From: DASRJW01 sp964567755
GTDB taxonomy: Bacteria; Krumholzibacteriota; Krumholzibacteriia; G020349025
Length of the DNA stretch: 64,000 nucleotides
NCBI GenBank assembly: GCA_964567755.1
Contig: CAZMNW010000037.1
Span: forward strand, 124,001-188,000
Reading direction: 5' to 3'
The position numbers and the translations under genes are program-made. The notes beneath the pieces were generated by a model that was not told the origin of the DNA, did not search any database, and saw only the letters and a program-made list of their open reading frames with translations. Shown here in pieces: positions 1 to 9,524 of this stretch. Within the stretch, counting starts at the first letter, position 1; each line of letters opens with the position of its first letter.

Positions 1-897
1 GCCGAGGCTCCGCGGCCACTGTCGTTCCCGCAGCCGCCGGCCTGGGATGACGTTCCGCCATTGCGCGGGGAGGTCACGCGCAGTGCCGAGGAAGAAAACC
101 AGTTGCGCCGGCAACTGCGCCTTGGCGACACCGAGTTCTCCTACTCGGAGGGCGGGCGTTACTCGCGCCTGCCGCTCTATCTCTTCTTCGCCCTGGTTCT
201 GGGGATCGGTGGATTCCTGGGCTGGGCACTGTGGAGCCAGCGCGACATCAATCGCCGCGCCGCCGACATTCGCGCCTCGGTTCCTCCCGAGTCGGGGGAG
301 GAATCCAAAGGTGCGCCCAGCCAGCAGCCCTCCGGGTCTGGCGCAGGGGTCGACGATCCCGCCGCATCCTCGCCCAGCACTGGATCCAACCCTGTTGCGG
401 ACGCCTCGAAGCCGCTAGAAGCCACATCGGGCGCGGCAAATCCTCCTGCCGATCCGGGATTGGGCACCGCGGTCGGCGCGCCCGGGGAGGCAGAACCGGC
501 GACCAAGTTGCCGCCGAACCCCCCGGCAACAATTCCAAAACCAGCAGAAACATCGCCCACACCCACGCAGGTCGCACCCAAGCCGCCCGTCGATGTAGTG
601 CCGAATTCGGCCGAGCCGCCGCCCGCCACGAGCACGCCTGCAGGTGGCGAAACCGCTTTCACCGTGCACGTGGCGTCTTATGGCAAGCTCGAAAACGCCC
701 ACCAACACATCGCGAGTCTGCGCAAGCACGGTTTCGAAGCCCGTGCGGTGCGTACGGACCTGGGGAGCAAAGGAATCTTTTTCCGTGTTTACGTCGGCAA
801 CTACGCGTCGAAGGCAGCTGCAGCAGAAGCACGCGAGGCGATCCTGAAGCTGCCGGAATCCGCTTTCGCACAGGTGAGACGGGTCACCGAGCCCTAA
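1..897 (+). CDS. SPOR-domain membrane protein, 5' end missing
   Basis: The frame is open from the first base of the window to the stop at 897, so the true start lies upstream; the TTG at 61 is only an internal possible start. Seen: a basic and acidic cytoplasmic part, one membrane segment (LPLYLFFALVLGIGG, about nt 172-240), a long Pro/Ala/Ser-rich linker, and a C-terminal SPOR domain (about nt 650-897) that begins FTVHVASYGKLENA and contains FFRVYVGNYASKAAA. Known: SPOR domains bind denuded peptidoglycan glycan strands at division sites or septa. Inferred: a single-pass inner-membrane protein with a periplasmic peptidoglycan-binding end, possibly a division factor. It lies 69 bases before smc in the same direction. 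Confidence 0.85.
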   Translation, partial: AEAPRPLSFPQPPAWDDVPPLRGEVTRSAEEENQLRRQLRLGDTEFSYSEGGRYSRLPLYLFFALVLGIGGFLGWALWSQRDINRRAADIRASVPPESGEESKGAPSQQPSGSGAGVDDPAASSPSTGSNPVADASKPLEATSGAANPPADPGLGTAVGAPGEAEPATKLPPNPPATIPKPAETSPTPTQVAPKPPVDVVPNSAEPPPATSTPAGGETAFTVHVASYGKLENAHQHIASLRKHGFEARAVRTDLGSKGIFFRVYVGNYASKAAAAEAREAILKLPESAFAQVRRVTEP

Positions 898-966
898 CGG
901 CGCACCCGTCTTCGGGGTAGGGTCAGGGCGAGCCGCGCACGCGCGGCCCTGGGCAGGAGAGGCACT

Positions 967-3900
967 GTGCTGATCAAAAAACTCGAGCTTTCCGGTTTCA
1001 AGTCGTTCATGAACCCCGTGGCGTTGGAGTTCGGCGGCGGCATCACCGCCATCCTCGGACCCAACGGCTGCGGCAAGTCCAACGTCGTCGATGCGCTGCG
1101 CTGGGTGCTCGGGGAACAGAGCGCCAAGCAACTGCGCGGCGAGCGCATGACCAATGTCGTGTTTGGCGGCACGCGCAATCGCAAACCCGTCGGCATGGCG
1201 GAAGTCGCGGTGACGTTCAGCAACCTCGATGGGCGCATGGCGACGCCGTATCAAGAGGTGCGCCTCACGCGCCGGCTGAGCCGCGACGGCGAGAGCGACT
1301 ACTTGGTGAACAACACGCCGTGTCGCTTGAAAGACCTACGCGATCTGCTGACGGATACCGGCGCTGGCAGCCACGGCTATTCGATCATCGAACGCGAGAT
1401 GGTGGACACCGTCATCGGCGGTCACGAGGATCTGCGGCGCTTCCTGCTCGAGGAAGCCAGTGGCATCATGAAATACCGCCTGCGCCGGCGCGAGGCCGAA
1501 CGCAAGCTCGAGATGACCGCGCAGGATCTGTTGCGTCTCGATGATCTGGTGGACGAAGTGGGGCGCGAGGTGCGCGCGTTGCGCCGGCAAATGGGGCGCA
1601 CGCGGCGTTACCAGGAGCTGCACGAGCAGCTGCGCCACGCCGAAACGTATCTCGCCCAGATGCGCCTGCGCGCGGCGCGCGAGGAAGTCGCTCGCGTCCA
1701 GGCCGAGCTCGACGATCTTCAGATTGCTGGCGTCGGCGAGGACGCAGTGAGCGAGGCCATCGATGTTCGCATCGCGGCGCTGCGGCTGGAGATGGCGGAC
1801 GTCGAGCGCGTGTGGCGCGAGCACGGCGGGCGTTGCGAGGCGTTGGCCGAGCAACTGCGCGGGCGCGAGCGGGCGATGTTGGTGCTGCGCGAGCGCAGCG
1901 ATGCAGCGCGCGAGTCGCAAGCATCGGCCCGTGGCGAGATCGAAGCCACCGAGCAACGCTTGTTGCAGGTGGAGCGCGATCGCAGCACGTTGGTGACGCG
2001 CCGCGTCGATCTGGAAGCGGCGCTCGAGGAACGGCGCGAGGCCTTCCGGCTGGCCAAAGAGGCTCTGGCCACGCGCGAGGAACACTACGATCGCTCGCGT
2101 GCCGAACTGCTGACGGTGAAGCAGCGCACGTTCGACTTCGCTGAAAACTCCGCCACGCGGCGTGGCGAGATTGGCCTGCTGCGCGCCAAGCTCGAGACCA
2201 ACGCCGGGCGCGCGCGCGAGCTGTCGGAGACCGCGCGCGATTCTTCGGACCGCGCCGCGCGGCTCGCCGAGGAACTGGCCACCATCACCAAGCAAGTGGA
2301 CGCCGCCGAGCGCCGTCGCGACGAGCGCCAACGTCATGCCGATGCGCTCATGGAGCGCGACGAAGAGCTGGTCGGTGTTCTCGAAGCTCGGCGCGAGGAA
2401 CGCGCCGAGCGGCGCACCGAAATGGACACGGCGCGGTCGCGCCTGGACTTGTTGCGCGCATTGGAAGAATCCTACGAGGGCTATGGGCGCGGCTCGAAGA
2501 GCGTGCTCGAGCGCCACGCCGGGACGCCGCGGCTGCTCGGCAGTCTCGCGGACCTGGTGCAAGCGCCACGCGAATTCGAGGCCGCCTTCGACGCGCTCTT
2601 GGCCGATGTGACGGACGCCATTCTCGTGCGGGACCTGGACAGCGCTCTCGATCTCGTCGGCGAACTGCGGGATCAGGATCTCGGGCGCGCCACCTTCGTC
2701 GTCCCCGGCGCCGAGACTCTGACTGTGGGTCAGGATCTGCGCCAGGCGTTCGAGGAACCGGGAGTGGTGGGGCTCGCGGTCGATCTGGTGACGATGGAAG
2801 GCGTGGCAGGTCATGCATTGCGGCGTTTGCTGTCACGCGCCGTGATCGTCGAGGACGCGGCCGCGGCGCGCCGGTTGTTGGCGCGACACGCCGACGCGCA
2901 CCTGCGTGTCGCAACGCGCGATGGGCTGCTGTTCACCGGCGCCGGATTGGTGCGCGGCGGCAGTGGTTCCGAGATCGAGGTCGGGCTGTTGGGTCGCAAA
3001 CAGCGCCTGCAGGAGCTGCAAGCCCGGGTCGCCGACAGCGAGCGCGCGCTGGCGGAAATGACCGCGAGTTGCGCCGGCACCGAGACGACGCTGCGCCATT
3101 GCCGCAACGAGAGACGCGAGATCGAGCACACGCTGCGCCAGGACGAAGAAGAGCTGCTGCGGCAGTCGGTGACACGCGCTTCGCTGAGCACTGCCTTCGA
3201 CGAATGCAACGCGCGGTGCGGCGAGGCCCAACGCGCCCTCGGCGAGGTCGAAGCCGAGAGCGACCGCCTGGCCCAGGCGCTGCCCGACCTCACGCGCGAC
3301 GCCGAGCGTCTGCACGGGGAGAACGAAGAGCAGAAACGTGCCGTCGCGGCGCTCGAAGCCGCATTCGAGGTCAGCGAACGCGAGCGCGAGCAATCGCGGC
3401 ACGAAACCAACGAGCTGCGCGTTTCCTTCGTCGAAACGCGCGGCGAGGCCGAATCGTGCGCGCGCCAGGTGGAGCGTTTGGCCGAGCTCGGCCATGAGCT
3501 GAGCGAGCTGCGCGCGCGCCGGCAAGAGGACATCGAGCGCGCCGGGCGCGATCTGGAAACCTGGGCGCGCGACGCCGAGGAGGCGCAGTCCCAGGCCATC
3601 GATCTGGCGCAAACGGGCGAGGCGGCGCGTCGTGAACGCGACGAGGTGGGTTTGCAGGTGGATGCGCTGCGAGCGCAGCTCGAGGAACAGCAGTCGCAGT
3701 TGCACGCGCGCGACAAGGAGCGCCGCGAGCACCAGGGCCGCCAGCACGCGCTCGAGATGCAACAGAGCCAAGGGCGCATGCAGGCGCAGAACCTCGTCGA
3801 ACGCGTGCAGGAACAGTACGGGATCGGCGAGGTGGAGTTGCTGGCACTCCAGTTCGACTGGACCGACGCCGACCCGGTGCCGGACGAGGTCTTGGCGCGC

Positions 3901-4902
3901 GATCTGCGCGACAGCATCGCCAAGCTCGGCCCGGTGAACCTGTTGGCGCTCGAGGAGTTCGAGACCAAGAGCCAGCGCCTGACATTCCTGGAGACTCAGC
4001 GTGGCGACCTGGCGCAGGCCAGTGCGTCCCTGCAGCAGACCATCGAGAAGATCAATACCACGGCGTGCTTCCTGTTCCTCGAGACCTACGAGCAGGTGCG
4101 ACAGCATTTCCGCGAGACCATCCGCACCGTGTTCGAGGGCGGCGAGGGCGACCTGTTGCTCACCAACCCTTCCGACCCCTTGGAATCTGACGTCGAGCTG
4201 CGCCTCTGCCCTCGCGGCAAGAAAATCGAAACGCTGACGCAGCTCTCGAGCGGCGAGCGTGCCTTGACGGCGATCGCGCTCTTGTTCTCGATCTATCTGG
4301 TGAAGCCGAGCCCGTTCTGCGTCTTCGACGAAGTGGATGCACCGCTCGACGACGCCAATATCGGCCGGTTTTTGAACTTGCTCGACAACTTCAAGGATCG
4401 CACCCAGTTCATCGTCATCACCCACAACAAGCTGACGATGGAGGCCGCCGACTACCTCTATGGTGTCACCATGGAGGAGGAAGGCGTGTCGAAGTTGGTG
4501 TCGGTGGCGCTCGATGGCAAGCTCAAGGGTCAGCCACGCAGCTTGCGCCGCAAGACCGAGCGCGCCCAAGTGCGGGCCGCGACGCTGTTGCAGCCGACCG
4601 AGGTCGCGGTGCTCGCCGTCGATGCGGTGGACACCGCGGAGCCGATCACGGCCGAGACAGCGGTCGCTGGGATCGCTGCCGCACCATCCTCCGCAGCGGA
4701 AGCGCTGCCGGGCAATGGCACGCGTGCGCCGCGCGTGCGCCACGCGGCGGCGCGCCTCGAAGCCGTGTGGCGTGAGAGCGCCGGCAACGAACCGCGCGCG
4801 GCCGCGACCGTTGCGACACTCGATGCGCTGACCGAGACGATTGCAGAGCCGGCAGAAGAGCCGGCCGCCGCGACCGAAGCGGCGGAGGAGCCTCTTGTTT
4901 AG
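967..4902 (+). CDS. smc: Chromosome segregation ATPase SMC
   Basis: Structural maintenance of chromosomes protein, the core ATPase of bacterial condensin (with ScpA and ScpB, not in this window). GTG start at 967 behind AGGAG (954-958). Walker A GPNGCGKSN is at residues 31-39. Long coiled-coil arms flank a hinge at about 520-670 (GSLADLVQAP to GAGLVRGGSG). The ABC signature LSSGERALTA is at about 1090 and Walker B with the D-loop (CVFDEVDAPLDD) at about 1117. The protein is 1311 residues against about 1150-1200 for most bacterial SMC. The excess is a tail of about 130 residues rich in Ala, Glu and Arg after the ATPase head. The stop codon overlaps the proposed ftsY start region, so the two genes are translationally coupled. 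Confidence 0.97.
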   Translation: MLIKKLELSGFKSFMNPVALEFGGGITAILGPNGCGKSNVVDALRWVLGEQSAKQLRGERMTNVVFGGTRNRKPVGMAEVAVTFSNLDGRMATPYQEVRLTRRLSRDGESDYLVNNTPCRLKDLRDLLTDTGAGSHGYSIIEREMVDTVIGGHEDLRRFLLEEASGIMKYRLRRREAERKLEMTAQDLLRLDDLVDEVGREVRALRRQMGRTRRYQELHEQLRHAETYLAQMRLRAAREEVARVQAELDDLQIAGVGEDAVSEAIDVRIAALRLEMADVERVWREHGGRCEALAEQLRGRERAMLVLRERSDAARESQASARGEIEATEQRLLQVERDRSTLVTRRVDLEAALEERREAFRLAKEALATREEHYDRSRAELLTVKQRTFDFAENSATRRGEIGLLRAKLETNAGRARELSETARDSSDRAARLAEELATITKQVDAAERRRDERQRHADALMERDEELVGVLEARREERAERRTEMDTARSRLDLLRALEESYEGYGRGSKSVLERHAGTPRLLGSLADLVQAPREFEAAFDALLADVTDAILVRDLDSALDLVGELRDQDLGRATFVVPGAETLTVGQDLRQAFEEPGVVGLAVDLVTMEGVAGHALRRLLSRAVIVEDAAAARRLLARHADAHLRVATRDGLLFTGAGLVRGGSGSEIEVGLLGRKQRLQELQARVADSERALAEMTASCAGTETTLRHCRNERREIEHTLRQDEEELLRQSVTRASLSTAFDECNARCGEAQRALGEVEAESDRLAQALPDLTRDAERLHGENEEQKRAVAALEAAFEVSEREREQSRHETNELRVSFVETRGEAESCARQVERLAELGHELSELRARRQEDIERAGRDLETWARDAEEAQSQAIDLAQTGEAARRERDEVGLQVDALRAQLEEQQSQLHARDKERREHQGRQHALEMQQSQGRMQAQNLVERVQEQYGIGEVELLALQFDWTDADPVPDEVLARDLRDSIAKLGPVNLLALEEFETKSQRLTFLETQRGDLAQASASLQQTIEKINTTACFLFLETYEQVRQHFRETIRTVFEGGEGDLLLTNPSDPLESDVELRLCPRGKKIETLTQLSSGERALTAIALLFSIYLVKPSPFCVFDEVDAPLDDANIGRFLNLLDNFKDRTQFIVITHNKLTMEAADYLYGVTMEEEGVSKLVSVALDGKLKGQPRSLRRKTERAQVRAATLLQPTEVAVLAVDAVDTAEPITAETAVAGIAAAPSSAAEALPGNGTRAPRVRHAAARLEAVWRESAGNEPRAAATVATLDALTETIAEPAEEPAAATEAAEEPLV

Positions 4903-5827
4903 AAAGCCGCTCGCGGGACTTCGTCGCGGGCTCGAAAAAACTCGCGACAGCATGTTCGGGCGCGTGCGCGAGCTGGTGACGCGCAAGGCGCAGCTCGACG
5001 CCACCACACTCGACGAGATCGAAGACATCCTCATTGGCTCCGATATGGGGACGGACGCCGCAGCCCAGATCACCGACGGCGTTCGCCGGCGTCTGCACGG
5101 GGTCGCATTCACCGATGATGAGGTCGAACCGGTGTCACGGGCCCTCCGTGACGAGGTCCTGCTGCTGCTCGGCGGCGCTCCGGTCATGGCGGCGGAGCGC
5201 CTGCGCGGCCAGCCGCACGTGATCCTGGTGGTCGGCGTCAACGGCACCGGCAAGACAACATCGGTCGGCAAGCTGGCGTGGATGTACCAGAGCCTGGGCA
5301 AGAAGGTGATCCTGGGCGCAGCCGACACCTATCGCGCCGCGGCCATCGAACAGCTCGCCATTTGGGCCGAACGCATCGGCGTGGCGTTGGTGCGCCAGAA
5401 ACACGGCGCCGATCCGGCGGCGGTGGCGTTCGACACGGTGCAAGCGGCGCGCGCGCGCGGCGCCGACGTCGTTCTCATCGATACTGCTGGACGGTTGCAC
5501 ACCAAGACCAATCTGATGGAAGAGCTGCGCAAGATCCGGCGCGCGGTGCAGAAGTTGGACTCCGAGGCGCCGCACGAAACACTCCTGGTGCTCGACGCCA
5601 ACACTGGCCAGAACGGTCTGGCCCAAGCGCGCGAGTTCATGGCTGCGGTGCAGGTGACGGGGCTGTTTCTCGCCAAGTTGGACGGCACCGCCAAAGGCGG
5701 CATCGTGCTCGCGATCCGCAAGGCCCTCGACGTGCCGGTGCAATTCGTCGGCATCGGCGAAGGCTTGGAAGACGTCGAAGAATTCGACCCCACAAGCTTC
5801 GCCGATGCCCTCGTCGAGCGGCGGTAA
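4895..5827 (+). CDS. ftsY: Signal recognition particle receptor FtsY
   Basis: GTPase receptor for SRP at the inner membrane, delivering ribosomes to SecYEG. The frame is open from 4841, but I choose the TTG at 4895: GGAGGAG (4884-4890) sits just before it, and translation then begins MFRKPLAGLRRGLEKTRDSM with a basic amphipathic start. This gives 310 residues, an NG domain without the long acidic A domain of E. coli. The four-helix N domain is followed by the P-loop GVNGTGKTTS, DTAGRLHTKTN, and the nucleotide-base motif, which reads AKLDGTAKGG where TKLD is usual. The C-terminal GIGEGLEDVEEFDP is typical. The start overlaps the smc stop by 8 bases. The Thr-to-Ala change is conservative and I do not think it inactivates the protein. 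Confidence 0.93.
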   Translation: MFRKPLAGLRRGLEKTRDSMFGRVRELVTRKAQLDATTLDEIEDILIGSDMGTDAAAQITDGVRRRLHGVAFTDDEVEPVSRALRDEVLLLLGGAPVMAAERLRGQPHVILVVGVNGTGKTTSVGKLAWMYQSLGKKVILGAADTYRAAAIEQLAIWAERIGVALVRQKHGADPAAVAFDTVQAARARGADVVLIDTAGRLHTKTNLMEELRKIRRAVQKLDSEAPHETLLVLDANTGQNGLAQAREFMAAVQVTGLFLAKLDGTAKGGIVLAIRKALDVPVQFVGIGEGLEDVEEFDPTSFADALVERR

Positions 5828-6046
5828 CCGTTCGAGACTTCGGATCCCCTAGGCCAAGGCGAGCCGCGCGTCGCCGAATTCGCCGCCTGTTCCACACAGC
5901 ACCGCGGTCGGTCGGGATGCGTGCGGAACGGGAACGACAACGCACGCCCGCGGCATTCGACTTGCTGCGCATGCGCGCAGCACGGACATGCGCGCGCCGG
6001 GCACGGCAGCGGCGATTTCGACCCTGACGATGGCAGGAACAAGACC

Positions 6047-7072
6047 ATGGGGATCAAGGACTTCCTCAAGAAGCAGTTCATCGACGTCCTGCAATGGACG
6101 GAAGCCAACGACGACGTGCTCGCCTGGCGTTTCCCGACAGCCGACCTGGAAATCCAGCAAGGCGGGCAGCTCACGGTGCGCGAGACACAGGCGGCGCTCT
6201 TCGTCCACGAGGGCAAAACCGCCGATCTGTTCGGCCCGGGACTCCACACCTTGCGGACACAGAATCTCCCCGTGCTCACCAACCTGCGCCACTGGACGAA
6301 ACGGTTCGAGTCGCCGTTCAAGAGCGAGGTGTACTTTTTTTCCACCCGCCTGCGGCTCGACCGCACCTGGGGGACGGCGAATCCGATCACGATCCGCGAC
6401 GCCGAGTTCGGCGCGGTGCGCGTGCGCGCCTTTGGCATCTACAGCTACCGCATCGAATCGCCGGCAACATTCTTCGCGCGCGTATCGGGTACGCGCGAGA
6501 GCTACTGGGCCGCCGAAATGGAGGGCCAACTGCGGAGCACGCTGGTGACGCTGCTCGGCGACCATTTTGCCGACAGCAAGCTACCTTTCCTCGACTTGGC
6601 CGCGAACCAAGTGGAACTTGGTGCTGCGATCGCCGACCGCGCCCGCGCGGCATTCGCCGACCTTGGTCTCGAGCTCGACACGTTCCAGATCCAGAACATC
6701 TCGCTACCCGACGAGCTGCAGAAGCGGCTCGACGAGCGCATCGGCATGGGGATCGTCGGCGATCTCGTGCGCTACACGCAGTACCAAGTGGCGCAAGCGA
6801 TCCCGGCGGCGGCGGCGCAAGAAGGTGGCGCAGCGGGTGTGGGAGTCGGACTCGGTGCCGGCATCGGCATGGGGCAGGCGATGGCGCAGGCGATGGGGGC
6901 TGCGGGTCCAAGCGGGGGCCAGGGAAACACGGCGCGTCCCGGTCCCGCCGCCGGCGCAGCAGCATCCGGCACTGCGAGCGATGCGCCGGGCGGAATCCTC
7001 TGCGGCCGCTGCCAGTCACGGCTCGAGCGTGCGACGCGGTTCTGTCCCGAGTGCGGCGCGCCGCTCGCCTGA
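6047..7072 (+). CDS. SPFH-domain protein with C-terminal zinc ribbon (YdjI-like)
   Basis: 341 residues from the ATG at 6047, preceded by AGGA at 6034. Residues about 20-230 form an SPFH/band-7 type domain of the virion-core-protein or YdjI kind (begins MGIKDFLKKQFIDVLQW, contains GLHTLRTQNLPVLTNL). A Gly/Ala/Met-rich flexible stretch at about 260-305 follows, and then a zinc ribbon made by CGRCQ and CPECG. Known: SPFH proteins oligomerise on membranes; in Bacillus YdjI acts with a membrane-protein partner in phage-shock-like envelope stress. No membrane segment is visible here, so membrane contact would be peripheral. The next gene, 11 bases away, is another zinc-ribbon protein and the pair probably works together. 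Confidence 0.8.
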   Translation: MGIKDFLKKQFIDVLQWTEANDDVLAWRFPTADLEIQQGGQLTVRETQAALFVHEGKTADLFGPGLHTLRTQNLPVLTNLRHWTKRFESPFKSEVYFFSTRLRLDRTWGTANPITIRDAEFGAVRVRAFGIYSYRIESPATFFARVSGTRESYWAAEMEGQLRSTLVTLLGDHFADSKLPFLDLAANQVELGAAIADRARAAFADLGLELDTFQIQNISLPDELQKRLDERIGMGIVGDLVRYTQYQVAQAIPAAAAQEGGAAGVGVGLGAGIGMGQAMAQAMGAAGPSGGQGNTARPGPAAGAAASGTASDAPGGILCGRCQSRLERATRFCPECGAPLA

Positions 7073-7083
7073 GGCCGGTCGCC

Positions 7084-7797
7084 ATGCGTTGTCCAGGGTG
7101 CAGCGAGCCGATGGTGCCGGAGACGCTCGACGGCAACTACGGGCGCGCGCTTGCGCTCGACCTCTGCCACGATTGCGGCGCCCTGTGGTTCGATGGAGCG
7201 GAAAGTTTGGCGCTCACGCCCGGGGCGGTGCTCCGGCTCTTCCAGCTCATCCACGAGCGCGCAGCGGCGCGCCAGCCGCGTGCCTTCGGGGTTCTCGCCT
7301 GTCCGCGCTGCGCGCACAGTTTGGCGCCTGTGACGGATCTGCAGCGCAACACGCGCTTCACCTACTGGCATTGCGGCGGCGGCGATGGCCGCTTCATCAC
7401 CTTCGCCGAGTTCCTGCGCGAAAAGAATTTCGTGCGCTCGCTCGACCCACGCGAGCTGGCCGAGCTGCGCGCGCATGTCAAGAGCGTGCGCTGCTCGAGC
7501 TGTGGCGCCGGCGTGGATCTCGAGCGTGGATCCACCTGCGCCTACTGTCGCATGCCGGTGTCGATCGTGGATCCTCGACAGATCGAGAAGATCGTGCACG
7601 GGTTGCAGGCCGCCGAAGCGAAGCGACAGACCATCGACCCCAAGCTGCCGGCGCGACTCGCCATGGACCAGCTCGAGGTCGAGCGGCTGTGGCACCGGCT
7701 CGATTCGATTCACGGGCGGAGCGTCGAGGCGCGGATCCCCGGGCTCCTCGAGGCCGGCATCGCTGCGGTCGCGGATCTCCTCGCCAACAAGCTCTGA
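7084..7797 (+). CDS. zf-TFIIB-type zinc-ribbon protein
   Basis: 237 residues from the ATG at 7084; the same frame is open far upstream but that part is a shadow of the SPFH gene. It begins MRCPGCSEPMVPETLDG and carries a TFIIB-like zinc finger (CPGC, then CHDCGALWFDGAE), a second pair at about residue 78 (CPRC), a single HCGGGDG, and a further ribbon at about 138-160 (CSSCGAGVDLERG and CAYC). The C-terminal 70 residues are helical and end in AVADLLANKL. Known: this family is often found beside SPFH/YdjI-like genes, function unclear. I infer a partner of the upstream SPFH protein. The gene is followed by a strong hairpin and a convergent gene, so it ends its operon. Confidence 0.75.
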   Translation: MRCPGCSEPMVPETLDGNYGRALALDLCHDCGALWFDGAESLALTPGAVLRLFQLIHERAAARQPRAFGVLACPRCAHSLAPVTDLQRNTRFTYWHCGGGDGRFITFAEFLREKNFVRSLDPRELAELRAHVKSVRCSSCGAGVDLERGSTCAYCRMPVSIVDPRQIEKIVHGLQAAEAKRQTIDPKLPARLAMDQLEVERLWHRLDSIHGRSVEARIPGLLEAGIAAVADLLANKL

Positions 7798-7909
7798 CCA
7801 CAGCCGGCTCAGCTCGCGACGCCACCGGGACCCATGGGGGGAAGCGGGGGGATCTGTGCCTAGCTTCATCGCGCCTTGGGGAGCGGCTCCGGGATCGAGT
7901 CGCCATGGT

Positions 7910-7940
7910 GCGGCCTTGCGAGCCTATGCCGCAAGGCCGC
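7910..7940. terminator. Inverted repeat between convergent genes, likely bidirectional terminator
   Basis: A perfect 11-base stem, GCGGCCTTGCG at 7910-7920 and CGCAAGGCCGC at 7930-7940, encloses a 9-base loop. It lies in the 197-base gap between the zinc-ribbon gene (plus) and the repeat protein gene (minus). There is no T run on either side, so it is not a textbook intrinsic terminator, but position and strength fit a terminator for both directions in a GC-rich genome. Confidence 0.5.
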
Positions 7941-7994
7941 GACCGATTCTGAATCGAAGCGAATGACCGCAGACCCGAAGTGGGCCTACCTTAT

Positions 7995-9331
7995 TCAGCG
8001 CCGGCGGCGGATCCGCGCACGCGCTGCGCTCAGCAAGGCGCCACCGGCGCTCTCCCAGGCGACGACGAAGTTCCCGGGTCCGTCACAGGCGATGGACGGG
8101 AAGGATTGCACCAACGTCGTGAAGGTGTTGACCTGCACTTCGCCTCCGAGCGTGCTGCCGTCTTGGGCATAGCGCTGGATCTGAATCGAAGTGGAGCAGT
8201 TGTCGGATGCCGAGGATCCGAAGCTGTTCCAGCCGACGACGAAGTTCCCGGAAGCATCCGCAGACACGGCCGGGGAGCTCTGATTGTTGAGCGTGAAGGT
8301 GTTGGCCTGGAACTGGCCGCCGAGCGGTGTGCCGTTCGATGCGTAGCGCTGTCCGTGCACGGAGTAGGCGCTTTGGTCCGAACCCGCAGAACCGTTGCTC
8401 TCCCTGACGACGACGAAGTTTCCCGACCCGTCATCGGCAACGGCAGGCTTGTTCTGGGTGCTCGGATTGTAGGTATTGACCTGGAACTGGCTGCCGAGCG
8501 TGCTGCCGTTGGCGGCATAGCGCTGCCCCTGAATGGAAAAGTCGCTCACATCCGTCCCCACCGAGCCGTAGCTCGTCCAAACCACGACCCAGTTCCCCGC
8601 CATGTCCGAAGCGACGGCAGGTCGCTATCCGATGGCGTGTAGGTGTTGACCTGAAACTCGCTGCCCAAGGCACTGCCGCCGGCGGCATAGCGTTGAGCCT
8701 GAATGGACGTGGCGCTTTGGTCCGAACCCAAAGAGCCGTTACTTTCCCACACGACGACGAAGTTCCCCGCGGCATCGCAGGCCACGACCGGTCGCTGCTG
8801 CGTGCTCGTGGTGAAAGTGTTGACCTGGAACTCGCTGCCGAGCGCTACGCCATTGGCGGCGTACCGTTGCCCATGAATGGACGTGGAGCTGTTATCCGAC
8901 CCCGCAGAACCATTGCTGGTCCACACGACGACGAAGTTCCCGGCCGCGTCCGCGGCCACGGCGGGGTCGTTCTGGTGGCTCGCCGTGAAACTGTTGACCT
9001 GAAACTGGCTGCCGAGCGCGCTGCCGCCGGCGGCGTAGCGCTGCCCTTGAATCGAGTAGCTCGTGGGGTCCAAGGCCGGAGATCCCACGCTCTCCCACAC
9101 GACGATGAAGCCACCCGACCCGTCGGCGGCCGCCGCGGGCCGGCCCTGCGGATTCGGCGTGAAGCTGTTGACCTGGAATTCCGGCCCGAGTGGAATCACC
9201 GCATGGGCTGGGGGCGCGCCGAGCGCCGAGGCGACGCATAGGAAGGCCGCACCTCGCGTGAGGTTCGGGAGGTTCACACGGACTTGGGTGAAATGCGACA
9301 ATAAGAGCGATATGGCGCGCAAGTTTTTCAT
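7995..9331 (-). pseudogene. Secreted repeat protein (seven 58-residue repeats), frameshifted
   Basis: Two overlapping minus-strand frames form one broken gene: 9331 to 8546 holds the N-terminal part, and 8603 to 7995 the rest. An N-terminal signal peptide ends near APPAHA; ATG 9331 or GTG 9277 could be the start, and neither has a clear ribosome site. The body is seven copies of a 58-residue unit with the core FQVNTFT, DAAGNFVVVW, NGSAGSD, QGQRYAANG; the last is cut short and followed by an Arg-rich end (RARIRRRR). The DNA period is exactly 174 bases except between units 3 and 5, where it is 170. This 4-base loss near 8613-8627 causes the frameshift. The repeat resembles beta-propeller-like surface repeats of secreted bacterial proteins; function unknown. 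A sequencing or assembly error is possible. Confidence 0.7.
8030..9190 (-). repeat. 174-base tandem repeat array, about 6.7 units
   Basis: Anchoring on the conserved GTTG/ATTG of the Val-Asn codons (plus strand 8127, 8301, 8475, 8645, 8819, 8993, 9167) gives steps of 174, 174, 170, 174, 174 and 174 bases. The units have diverged in sequence but not in length, so length is under coding constraint apart from the single 4-base loss. It is the coding repeat of the secreted protein on the minus strand, not a CRISPR array: there are no short identical repeats separated by unrelated spacers. Confidence 0.85.
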
Positions 9332-9524
9332 AGTTGGTTTTCGCCAGACAGCTCATTCGCGCACATTGGCGCGAGGTCCCAGGAGCGCCCGACAGATTCT
9401 TGCCCGGTGCCCCCCTAGCCACTGGACCCCACGTCATTCGCGGGACAGAAAAAGGATGCGCTTAGGATACTATGTCGCGTCACAACTCGTTGAGGCATTC
9501 TCGGCATTCTTGTCCCATCCATGC

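Noticed and set aside
898..966. Terminator-like CCGCG-CGCGG inverted repeat before smc
   Set aside because: Short stem and tiny loop with no T run; ordinary for this composition.
2833..5328. Minus-strand open frame of 831 codons
   Set aside because: Antisense to smc and ftsY; the coding strand is certain.
5964..5981. Hairpin GCTGCGC-ATGC-GCGCAGC after ftsY
   Set aside because: Seven-base stem of pure GC in a GC-rich gap, no T run; could arise by chance, so not called as a terminator.
8030..9190. CRISPR array
   Set aside because: The 174-base units are diverged coding repeats without short identical repeats and unique spacers.
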